Shown piece after piece: positions 45,475 to 53,038 of a stretch of DNA of 64,000 bases (positions are counted from its first letter, which is position 1; every line of letters starts with the position of its first letter). This DNA comes from a bacterium (GTDB lineage: Bacteria; Zixibacteria; MSB-5A5; WJJR01), in the NCBI GenBank assembly GCA_035559435.1, contig DATMBC010000070.1, forward strand, positions 1 through 64,000, read 5' to 3'. Under the pieces are notes generated by a model, which was not told the origin of the DNA, searched no databases, and saw only the letters and a program-made list of their open reading frames with translations. The position numbers and the translations under genes are program-made.

Positions 45475-46109
45475 TGCGGCGGCGTTCATACCGCGGATGG
45501 AGCGCACGGCTGGCGCTGGGGTTCGCTCTGGCGATCCTGGCAACGGCGGGCGCACGCGCGCAGAACCCCACCGACTCGGTGATGATGGCCACGCTGCAGC
45601 GGTTCAAGGCCGACACCATCTACCATGTGCGCATCGACACGCGCGATTCGACCATCCATATCCACCTCGGGCAATACCCGATGCTGAAATGCCGGTTCAC
45701 CGTCCTCGACGAGGGCGATGTCCGCGACTACCGCGAGGCCTGGCGGGCGAAACGCGATCGCGGATGGCAAAGCGTGATTGCGCGCAAGGTCTGGTCGGGA
45801 AGGCCGGCCGTCTCCGACACGGTGGTCGAGGTGGTGGCGCGGGTCTCGAAAGTCAATCCCGACCTGATCAGCCGCGTCATGCCGCGCCGGTTTGTCGTGG
45901 ACTTGACCGACGAATTCGTCATCCGGATAATGACGGTCGAAGGCGCCGGCGAAGAGCGCAGTTTCGGCGAGAAGTGGAAATCCTTCCAGCAGAATTGGAT
46001 CCCCTTCAAACGGCAGCCCCACTTGGATCTGGTGGTCACCGAAAAGGACGCGCAGACACTCTATTACGCGCTGGAACCGGGCACGCCGGTGGTCTTAATC
46101 GACGAGTAG
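45474..46109 (+). CDS. Secreted protein of unknown function in the L,D-transpeptidase operon
   Basis: 211 residues from ATG 45474, which overlaps the upstream stop (TGATG). Signal peptide ARLALGFALAILATAGARAQ. The mature part is beta-rich (DTIYHVRIDTRDSTIHIHLGQYPMLKCRFTVLDEGDV; LDLVVTEKDAQTLYYALEPGTPVVLI). The last ~25 residues resemble the end of a YkuD domain (GTPVVLI), but no catalytic Cys motif is present, so it could be a degenerate or accessory L,D-transpeptidase-like protein. Confidence 0.65.
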   Translation: MRRRSYRGWSARLALGFALAILATAGARAQNPTDSVMMATLQRFKADTIYHVRIDTRDSTIHIHLGQYPMLKCRFTVLDEGDVRDYREAWRAKRDRGWQSVIARKVWSGRPAVSDTVVEVVARVSKVNPDLISRVMPRRFVVDLTDEFVIRIMTVEGAGEERSFGEKWKSFQQNWIPFKRQPHLDLVVTEKDAQTLYYALEPGTPVVLIDE

Positions 46110-46138
46110 TCGATCGCTTGCGCGCAACAGAGTTTCGC

Positions 46139-46173
46139 ATCGGCCAGGGCGACGCCCTGGCCGATTTGCTTTT
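46139..46173 (+). terminator. Rho-independent terminator of the L,D-transpeptidase operon
   Basis: A 12-bp perfect stem, ATCGGCCAGGGC / GCCCTGGCCGAT, with loop GAC and tail TTGCTTTT, 30 bp after the last stop. Confidence 0.88.
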
Positions 46174-46255
46174 CTGTCGACTCGTGGCATCCGGATGGCG
46201 CCAGTTGGTCGGTCGCCTGACAGACGATGGAGGCGTGGGGCAGGTGGAAACCTTG

Positions 46256-46405
46256 GCCCCTCACCCTGACCCTCTCCTCTTTCAGGGGAGAGGGGACAAA
46301 GACAATTGCATCGGAGCATGCTCGAATATCCGAGGCACGACGGTGCATTCATGCGAGAAAACCCCCTCTCCCCCGCAGGGGGAGAGGGCCCGGGGAGAGG
46401 GACTT
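46256..46405. repeat. CCCTCTCC-type palindromic repeat cluster
   Basis: Two palindromes, CCCTCTCCTCTTTCAGGGGA (followed by GAGGGG) near 46269 and CCCTCTCCCCCGCAGGGGG (followed by AGAGGG) near 46363, plus a third half-site, in the 300-bp gap before lipB. The same family appears at 36441. No coding sequence is seen. Confidence 0.6.
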
Positions 46406-46409
46406 CGAC

Positions 46410-47051
46410 TCAGTGGGTGATCTCTTCAGCAAATCGCGACTGAACTTCCGGCAACGGGACGCTTCGCCCGGTCAGTTGCTCCATCGAAGTCATGACTTCC
46501 GGAGACAGACCGCAGGGATGGATGGCGCCAAAGTAACGCAGGTCGGTGGTGACATTGAGCGCGATGCCGTGGTAGGAGATCCATTGGCGCACCGCCACGC
46601 CGATCGAGGCGATCTTGCGTCCGCGGACCCAGACGCCGGTGTGGGTGGGGTGATGTTCGCCGGCCAGTCCCCATGGGGCGATTGTGCGGATGATCACGTC
46701 CTCCAGCCAGCGGAGGAATTTGTGCATGTCGCCGGTGCGGGCGCGGATATCGAGGATCGGGTAGGCCACCAATTGGCCAGGACCATGATAGGTCACGCCG
46801 CCGCCGCGCTCGACCGGCACCAATTCGACCGGGGATTTGGCATCCACGGGCGTGACGGGCAGCAGTTCGGCCAGATTGGAGCCGCGTCCATAGGTGTAGA
46901 CATGCGGATGCTCGACAAGGAAGACCGTGTCGCCGATGGCACCGGCGATCCGCTGGGATAGCGCCTGCAATTGCCGACGGTGCGCCTCGCGGTAGGCGAG
47001 GTGCCCCCAGTCGACAATGGTCAGGTCGATCTTGGCGTTGGTACTGGTCAT
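46410..47051 (-). CDS. lipB: LipB, octanoyl-ACP:protein octanoyltransferase
   Basis: 213 residues from ATG 47049-47051. Family motifs: LVEHPHVYTYGRGS, VPVERGGGVTYHGPGQLVAYPILD, then GVWVRGRKIASIGVAV with catalytic Lys146 and GAIHPCGL with catalytic Cys180. It transfers octanoate from ACP to lipoyl domains, the first step of lipoate attachment. It lies next to the E2 gene, whose lipoyl lysine is a direct substrate. Confidence 0.97.
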   Translation of the reverse strand: MTSTNAKIDLTIVDWGHLAYREAHRRQLQALSQRIAGAIGDTVFLVEHPHVYTYGRGSNLAELLPVTPVDAKSPVELVPVERGGGVTYHGPGQLVAYPILDIRARTGDMHKFLRWLEDVIIRTIAPWGLAGEHHPTHTGVWVRGRKIASIGVAVRQWISYHGIALNVTTDLRYFGAIHPCGLSPEVMTSMEQLTGRSVPLPEVQSRFAEEITH

Positions 47052-47173
47052 GAGCGCCGGTCGCAATCTGTCGGCAGCGGCGTCTGGCCGGGAGGCCCAT
47101 CCTCCCAGGCAACTTGATCCGACCGGGCCCGGATTGATGGCCCCGGTTTTGTTCCGCGCACCCGGACCGGGTG

Positions 47174-48478
47174 TCAGATCGTCATCATCAATTCGTACGG
47201 GTTCTCCAGCCGGCGGCAGACATTGCGCAAGAACTTGACCGCGGTGTGGCCGTCGATGAGACGATGGTCGAACGACAGGGTCAGATACATCATGTCGCGG
47301 ATGACGATCTGATCCTCGCGCACAACCGGGCGTTTCTGGATCAGATGCATGCCGAGAATAGCCAACTCCGGCTGATTGATGACCGGCGTGGAGGCCAACG
47401 CGCCATACATGCCGGCATTGGTGAGCGTGAAAGTCGACCCCACCACCTCATCGGGCTTCAATTGGTTCCGGCGGGCGCGGTCGGCCAGATCGGCTGCCTC
47501 GCGCGCCAGGTGGAGAATCGATTTCTGGTCGGCGAACTTGATCACCGGCACAATCAAGCCCTCGTCGCGGGCGACGGCGATCCCCATGTGGTAGAACTTC
47601 TTGAAGACAATCGTGTCGCCTTCGATGGACGCGTTGACCGAGGGGAACTCCCGCAACGCCGCCACCACCGCCTTAATGAAAAACGGAAGGTAGGTGACAT
47701 TGACGCCGGCCATCTGCGCCCATTCCGCTTTGTGCGCGTTGCGCACGCGGACCAATTCGGTCAGATCGACCTCGTCCATGCTCATCACATGCGGCGAAAT
47801 CTGCTTGGACTTCACCATGTGGTCGGCAATGAGCTTGCGCACACCCGCCAGGGGAATCCGCTCGGTGGGTTCGGCGCCGCGCACGACCGGAATGGTCAAG
47901 GGTGAAGGAGTCGCGGCGGGGGCAACGGCGGGCATGGCGGCGGCCACCGCCGGACGCGGCGGTTGTGACTGGCGGGTGCGGACATAGTTGAGAACATCTT
48001 CCTTAGTGACCCGTCCGCCGCCGCCGGTGCCGGGGATCTCGTCGAGTGTAAGATTGTGCTCACGCAGCAGACGACGCACCACCGGCGAGGAGCGCTTGGT
48101 CTCGTCACCGGCCTCGGCCGGGCGGGTGATGGTCACCGTGGGCGGCGCCATGGGGGAAGCTTGCGGTGTGGAGACGGCCGTCGCCTGAACCGCCGCGGGC
48201 GCGGCCGACTTGGCCGCCACGTCACCGGACAACGACTCTCCCGCGCCCAGGATGATGCCGATCTCGGTGCCGATTCCGACCACCGTTCCTTCGGGCACGA
48301 GGATCTTGCCCAGTGTGCCGGAACTGATGGCGGGAATCTCGACATTGACCTTGTCGGTCATAATCTCGACCACAGTCTCGTCCTTTTGGACCGGGTCGCC
48401 CTCGGCCTTGAGCCAGCGGCCCACGGTTCCTTCGACGACGCTTTCACCCATCTGCGGCACAACAATCGAAACTGGCAT
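47174..48478 (-). CDS. 2-oxoacid dehydrogenase E2 (dihydrolipoamide acyltransferase)
   Basis: 434 residues. An N-terminal lipoyl domain (PQMGESVVEGTVGRWLKAEGD, with the lipoyl Lys in TDKVNVEIP), a linker, a peripheral-subunit-binding domain (SPVVRRLLREHNLTLDEIPG, then RVTKEDVLNYV), an Ala/Pro linker, and the catalytic core ending in SFDHRLIDGHTAVKFL. One lipoyl domain plus the core sequence is closer to the branched-chain/acetoin type than to E. coli AceF. It forms the multimeric centre of the complex with the E1 genes upstream. Confidence 0.93.
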   Translation of the reverse strand: MPVSIVVPQMGESVVEGTVGRWLKAEGDPVQKDETVVEIMTDKVNVEIPAISSGTLGKILVPEGTVVGIGTEIGIILGAGESLSGDVAAKSAAPAAVQATAVSTPQASPMAPPTVTITRPAEAGDETKRSSPVVRRLLREHNLTLDEIPGTGGGGRVTKEDVLNYVRTRQSQPPRPAVAAAMPAVAPAATPSPLTIPVVRGAEPTERIPLAGVRKLIADHMVKSKQISPHVMSMDEVDLTELVRVRNAHKAEWAQMAGVNVTYLPFFIKAVVAALREFPSVNASIEGDTIVFKKFYHMGIAVARDEGLIVPVIKFADQKSILHLAREAADLADRARRNQLKPDEVVGSTFTLTNAGMYGALASTPVINQPELAILGMHLIQKRPVVREDQIVIRDMMYLTLSFDHRLIDGHTAVKFLRNVCRRLENPYELMMTI

Positions 48479-48499
48479 GGGAGTCTCCTCTAATGAATG

Positions 48500-49483
48500 C
48501 TAATACGCGGCCAGGGCGCGGGCCTTGGCTGCAATCTTGTCGGCATCGGGCATGTACTCTTTTTCCATCACCGGCGCAAACGGCATCGGCGGCACATCGG
48601 GGCCGGTCAACCGCCACACCGGAGCGTCGAGGTCATCGAACGCCTCTTCCATGATCGTGGCCACAATTTCGCCGCCCACGCCGCCGGTCCTGGGGGATTC
48701 ATGCACCACGAGCGCCTTCCCTGTCTTGCGCACCGACTCGAGGACCCTGTCGCGGTCCCAAGGCAGGAGGGTGCGCAGATCGACAACTTCGATGTCGATG
48801 CCCTCCTTCGCCAGGGTCTCCGCCGCCTCGAGCGCGCGGTGCACCATGAGTTGATAGGCGATGATGGTCAGCCGCGACCCGGGGCGCTTGATGTCGGCGC
48901 GTCCAAGCGGCACGGTGTAGTCGCCATCGGGGATCTGGCCCTTGATCCAGCGGTAGAGCCGTTTGTGCTCGAGGAAGATGACCGGATCATCGCCGCGAAT
49001 GGCGGACTTGAGCATCCCCTTGGCGTCATAGGGCGTTGATGGCGCCAGCACCACCAGCCCGGGGGTGCCGAAAAACCAGTTCTCATTGGTCTGCGAATGA
49101 TAGAGACCACCGCCGATTTCACCGCCGCAGCAGACGCGCAAGACCATCGGGCAGGTCCAGGCGCCGCCGGAGCGGTAGCGCAAACGCGCCATCTGTTGGA
49201 CGATTGGATCAAAGCCGCAGGAGGCGAAGTCGGAGAATTGCAGTTCGGGAATGGGCCGCATGCCCACCGCCGCCGCGCCCACCGCTGCCCCGACAATCAG
49301 TTCCTCGGCGATCGGCGTGTCGATGACCCGCAGCGGTCCGAACTCGTCCAGAAGACCCTTGGTGGCCTTGAAGACGCCGCCGTAGAGGGCAACATCCTCG
49401 CCCAGCACAAAGACGCGTTCGTCGCGGCGCATTTCCTCGGCCAGCGCCTCGGTGATCGATTCGATGAAGGTGACTACGCGCAT
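48500..49483 (-). CDS. 2-oxoacid dehydrogenase E1 component, beta subunit
   Basis: 327 residues of normal length. Conserved features: SITEALAEEMRRDERVFVLGEDV, YGGVFKATKGL, DTPIAEELIVGAAVGAA, MRPIPELQFSDFA, then DLRTLLPWDRDRVLESVRKTGKALVVHES. It pairs with the alpha subunit in thiamine-diphosphate-dependent decarboxylation of pyruvate or branched-chain 2-oxoacids. It lies 6 bp after the alpha-subunit stop and 21 bp before the E2 start. Confidence 0.95.
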   Translation of the reverse strand: MRVVTFIESITEALAEEMRRDERVFVLGEDVALYGGVFKATKGLLDEFGPLRVIDTPIAEELIVGAAVGAAAVGMRPIPELQFSDFASCGFDPIVQQMARLRYRSGGAWTCPMVLRVCCGGEIGGGLYHSQTNENWFFGTPGLVVLAPSTPYDAKGMLKSAIRGDDPVIFLEHKRLYRWIKGQIPDGDYTVPLGRADIKRPGSRLTIIAYQLMVHRALEAAETLAKEGIDIEVVDLRTLLPWDRDRVLESVRKTGKALVVHESPRTGGVGGEIVATIMEEAFDDLDAPVWRLTGPDVPPMPFAPVMEKEYMPDADKIAAKARALAAY

Positions 49484-49489
49484 GGCCGT

Positions 49490-50521
49490 CTATCCGGGGA
49501 AGTTGGTCCGGGGTGAAAAGGAGTAGACATCATCGTAGGCCTCCTCGGCGCGCGGATGCGGCGCGGCCTCGGCCTCGGCGATGGCGGCCTCGAGTTCGGC
49601 TTCGATCTCCTGCTGGATGCGCAGCCGCTCTTTGGATCCCATGATGCCATTCGCCTCCAGGTAGCGCTCGTAGAGGGCGACCGGATCGCGGCGTTTCCAC
49701 TCTTCGACTTCCTTCGCGTCGCGGTAGTTGGCCGGATCGATCTCCGAGTGGCCATACCAGCGATAAGTCTGGCATTCGATCAGGGTCGGTCCGCCGCCGG
49801 AACGCGCCTTGTCGATGGCCGCCTTGACGGTGGTGTAGACCAACAGCAGATCGTTGCCGTCGATGGTCACGCCGGGGAAGCCATAGGCCTTGGCGCGATC
49901 GGAGTAGCGCTCCAAGCGGCTTTGCAGGCTAGCCGGGACCGACTCGGCCCAGAGGTTGTTCATGCAGACAAAGACGATCGGCAAGTCATGGACGCCGGCG
50001 AAGTTCAACGCTTCGTGGAAGGCGCCGCGCGATGTGCCCCCTTCGCCGATATAGGCCATCACCACCCGCGGCTCACGACGGATCTTAAACGCCAGCGCCA
50101 TGCCGGCGCCGACGGGGAGCTGCCCGGCCATCGTCGAGGCGGGCGTATAGAGCCCATGCTCGGTGGAACCATAGTGACAGGGATGCGACTTGCCCTTGTC
50201 GGAGGAATTGGCGCGCGCAAAGATCTGCTTGAGGAAATGCACCAGGGGGATGCCCTTGGTGACATAGGCGCCCAACTCGCGATGCGAGGGAGCAATGATG
50301 TCCTCGGGGCGCAATCCATAGGCCGAGCCGACCCCCGCGGCTTCCTGGCCCACGGCGGAGAAGTAGGTGCCGGGGAACCGTCCCTGTTTGAACAGCCGCC
50401 GGCAGCGCTCGTCAAAAATCCGCGTCTTGATCAGGAAGTAGTAGAGCCGTTTCTGGTCCTCGACCGGGATTGCGGCGGGGGCGGCGGACAGTTTTTCTCT
50501 GGTAATCGCGTTGGTGTTCAT
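49490..50521 (-). CDS. 2-oxoacid dehydrogenase E1 component, alpha subunit
   Basis: 343 residues. Shows RIFDERCRRLFKQGRFPG, EHGLYTPASTMAGQLPVGAGMALAFK and the thiamine-diphosphate site VVMAYIGEGGTSRGAFHEALNFAGVHDLP then FVCMNN. The usual GDG-x(n)-N-N thiamine motif appears here as GEG, an Asp-to-Glu change at the Mg-binding position. The rest of the site is well kept. YRWYGHSEIDPANYRD is typical of the branched-chain/pyruvate E1alpha. First gene of the E1alpha-E1beta-E2-lipB group. Confidence 0.92.
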   Translation of the reverse strand: MNTNAITREKLSAAPAAIPVEDQKRLYYFLIKTRIFDERCRRLFKQGRFPGTYFSAVGQEAAGVGSAYGLRPEDIIAPSHRELGAYVTKGIPLVHFLKQIFARANSSDKGKSHPCHYGSTEHGLYTPASTMAGQLPVGAGMALAFKIRREPRVVMAYIGEGGTSRGAFHEALNFAGVHDLPIVFVCMNNLWAESVPASLQSRLERYSDRAKAYGFPGVTIDGNDLLLVYTTVKAAIDKARSGGGPTLIECQTYRWYGHSEIDPANYRDAKEVEEWKRRDPVALYERYLEANGIMGSKERLRIQQEIEAELEAAIAEAEAAPHPRAEEAYDDVYSFSPRTNFPG

Positions 50522-50734
50522 GACAAAAAAGAGGGGGACGCGGCCACGGAATTCGCTCCAAGTCTCAGATTTTAGGGGACTTACGCGATAAAGTCAAGGG
50601 CATCCGCCCAGTGCCAAGCCGGACCGGCCCCATGTCCCAAAAACAGAAATTGCGCGAAATGAGCCCGATTTGCGATTTCGTGCTTGCGGAGAATGCCGCC
50701 GATTAATTGGTATGCGCCGAGGACGGAGGTCAGG

Positions 50735-51259
50735 ATGGCACACGACATTGAACGACTCAAACGTGAGATCGAAGAACTGGAAAAGCAGATCGCCTCGCAT
50801 CCCTTCGAGGGGCTTTTCGATCGCAAGCGCGCCGATCAGTTGCAGGACAAACTGAAGAAGAAACGCAAGGAATTGGCCCATCTGCAAAGCGGCGAAGTGG
50901 ACCTCGAGGAACACGAGCACGGTGAGGATCACCCCGATGTGCACGAGTTCATCGGCAGCATCGAGGAGACCCCGGATCTGGGGCCGGATTTCCCGCTGGG
51001 GATCGATGCCGATGAGCCGCAGCCACGTCCCAAGGCTCCGACGCCGCCGGTCGGGGCGGTTCCTCTGGCTGAAAAGACAGTCGCCAGGGTTTCGCCGGCG
51101 GCCAAGCCGGTTGCCAAGAAGACGGCCAAAGCAGTGAAGAAGACCGCGACCAAAGCCAAACCAAAGGCCAAACCGCAACCCAAGCCCAAACCCAAGCCGA
51201 AGCCAGCCGCCAAGAAGAAGGCTGCTGCCAAACCGGCAAAGAAGAAGAGCAAACGCTGA
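50735..51259 (+). CDS. Coiled-coil protein with lysine/alanine/proline-rich histone-H1-like tail
   Basis: 174 residues from ATG 50735 (GGAGGTCAGG upstream). Residues 1-55 form a charged coiled coil (IERLKREIEELEKQIASHP, DKLKKKRKELAHLQSGE). An acidic stretch follows, then ~65 residues of Lys/Ala/Pro repeats (KKTAKAVKKTATKAKPKA, KPKPKPKPAAKKKAAAKP). Such tails bind DNA or RNA and resemble bacterial H1-like proteins. A nucleoid or RNA-binding role is an inference. A weak GC hairpin at 51314-51336 follows before the tRNA. Confidence 0.75.
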   Translation: MAHDIERLKREIEELEKQIASHPFEGLFDRKRADQLQDKLKKKRKELAHLQSGEVDLEEHEHGEDHPDVHEFIGSIEETPDLGPDFPLGIDADEPQPRPKAPTPPVGAVPLAEKTVARVSPAAKPVAKKTAKAVKKTATKAKPKAKPQPKPKPKPKPAAKKKAAAKPAKKKSKR

Positions 51260-51347
51260 GAGCCGTCCGGGCGGGGTTGACTCCCGCCGCTGGAATTCCT
51301 ATTTTCATGCACAGGGGCCGTCAGTATGGCGGCCCCTTTCTGCCCAC

Positions 51348-51421
<74 letters not shown>

Positions 51422-51589
51422 ACCCGTGGAATCGCACAACCAATGACAGCGCCTTGACTCGCTTGACTTCTGGCGATGCTTTTGGCGTGTGAAGCCTTCA
51501 TCCACCAGCCGACTGCGCTGAGTCGGATTGTGTCGAGTGGCCGTCTCTGCCTGGCCGGGGCCGCAGCCCCGAAGTCGTATCATGCGACC

Positions 51590-51627
51590 ACACACAAACG
51601 GGGCGGCCCACTTCGGCCGCCCCGTAT
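51590..51627 (-). terminator. Hairpin terminator of the octaheme cytochrome gene
   Basis: ACGGGGCGGCC (51598-51608) pairs with GGCCGCCCCGT (51615-51625 region). On the minus strand the stem is followed by TTTGTGTGTG. It lies ~25 bp past the cytochrome stop. The 170 bp between it and the tRNA hold no visible gene. Confidence 0.6.
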
Positions 51628-51649
51628 CCGTTCCGGTGGCTTTGTGGCC

Positions 51650-52879
51650 TCAGTGCGCCGCGCGCATCTCGGCCGCCTTCTCACGGATTTCGCTCAAATC
51701 GCGCACCATCGCGCTCCAGCCGTACCAGAGCGCGTAGTCGGGGTTGGCATGAAAGGTCCCCTGGAACGTGCGCATGCGGTGTTCGAGGTACATGTCAAAG
51801 AGAATCTGCTCGACCACCGTCGGCGCATCGTGGAAAGTGAGCAAATCGGGGAAGGCATGCTGGTAGGTCGGCGGCTTTGGGAGCGTGCCTTCCTGGTAGA
51901 GCGACGCCACAATGCGAATCGCCTCCGCCATCAGACTGTCGGCGGCGCGAATCATCGCGTCGCCCTTCTCCAACTCGGCCCGAGCGAAATTCTCCGAGTG
52001 GCACTCGCCGCAAGTGGCCAGCATCTTGTCGCGCTCGCGCTGCCAATCTTCCTGCGTCAGCCGTGCCAGGTCGACGGCCTTGACGGCGTCGAGCCGGGCG
52101 GTCGGCTGTCCCTGCGGATCAAGCACACCCAGCGCCTGCAGAATGGTGACGCGGTTGGCAGCCCACGCCGAATCTTCGGGCAATGGCAGGCGCACGGCCA
52201 GAAACCCCCAGGCGGTCCGCACCTCGTGATTCCCCTCCTGCATGTGGCAGGTCTGGCACGTGGGCGCGGCGGCGCTGTCCGGCAGGGTGCCGTTCTGCTT
52301 GAGCAGATAGCGGACGCCGTGCTTCGAGGTGGAATACATCTCCCACTGCGGGTGGTCGAAGCCCATGTGGCACGTCTGGCAGGCCTGCGGCTGCTGCGCT
52401 TCCTTGACCGAGAAAACATGCCGGGTGTGACAGGCGTCGCAGGAGGCCATGCCGAAGCCGGAGCCATCACCTTTGGCGATCTCGATATCGGCCTCGTTCT
52501 TCAGGCCGATCTTATGGCAACCACCGCATCCCTTCATGCCCTCCATCAGCGCCATCGGTTGCCAGTGCGCGGTCGGCATCGCCTTCATGGAGGTCCAGGC
52601 ATGCGCGTGCTTCCCCTTTGAGAACTGATCCACCTGCGTCTCGTGGCAAGGGCGGCATGTCTCCGGGTTGGGCAGCTTCACGTTGCCGACATCGGTCATT
52701 GTCACATGCCCCTCGCCGTGGCAGACGGCGCAATCGACGTCGTTTTGGCTGTGACGGCTCAGTTCCCAATCGCTGACAACCTGCGGCGTGATGCGACGGT
52801 GGCATTCCACGCAGGTTTCCGCGTGGGCGGTCAGCGCGGCAAGCGCAGCGAACGTGATGGAAGCAAAGAGTGATCTCAT
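51650..52879 (-). CDS. Octaheme cytochrome c of the hydroxylamine-oxidoreductase-like family
   Basis: 409 residues with a signal peptide (SLFASITFAALAALTAHA) and exactly eight CxxCH haem motifs: CVECH, CAVCH, CRPCH, CGGCH, CDACH, CQTCH, CQTCH, CGECH. The spacing and the segment CQTCHMGFDHPQWEMYSTSKHG match the HAO-like octahaem family rather than NrfA. The C-terminal helical domain is present (ILFDMYLEHRMRTFQGTFHANPDYALWYGWSAM). Relatives oxidise hydroxylamine or hydrazine, or reduce nitrite. Direction depends on a cross-linking Tyr near the C-terminus; the WYGW tyrosine is a candidate but unproven. It stands alone with no electron-partner gene adjacent. Confidence 0.85.
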   Translation of the reverse strand: MRSLFASITFAALAALTAHAETCVECHRRITPQVVSDWELSRHSQNDVDCAVCHGEGHVTMTDVGNVKLPNPETCRPCHETQVDQFSKGKHAHAWTSMKAMPTAHWQPMALMEGMKGCGGCHKIGLKNEADIEIAKGDGSGFGMASCDACHTRHVFSVKEAQQPQACQTCHMGFDHPQWEMYSTSKHGVRYLLKQNGTLPDSAAAPTCQTCHMQEGNHEVRTAWGFLAVRLPLPEDSAWAANRVTILQALGVLDPQGQPTARLDAVKAVDLARLTQEDWQRERDKMLATCGECHSENFARAELEKGDAMIRAADSLMAEAIRIVASLYQEGTLPKPPTYQHAFPDLLTFHDAPTVVEQILFDMYLEHRMRTFQGTFHANPDYALWYGWSAMVRDLSEIREKAAEMRAAH

Positions 52880-53038
52880 ACGCCCCTCCGTGTTAAGCGG
52901 CTGCGAATAACAAAGTGGCCGGGCCGTCGGACGTCAACCAGTATGGGATGATTTTCGGAATGTATTGACAGATACAAACAGAGCGGACTGAAAGAGTAAT
53001 AGAATCCGGTGATTGCGAGTTTCGCTGGGGCGCTTGCC

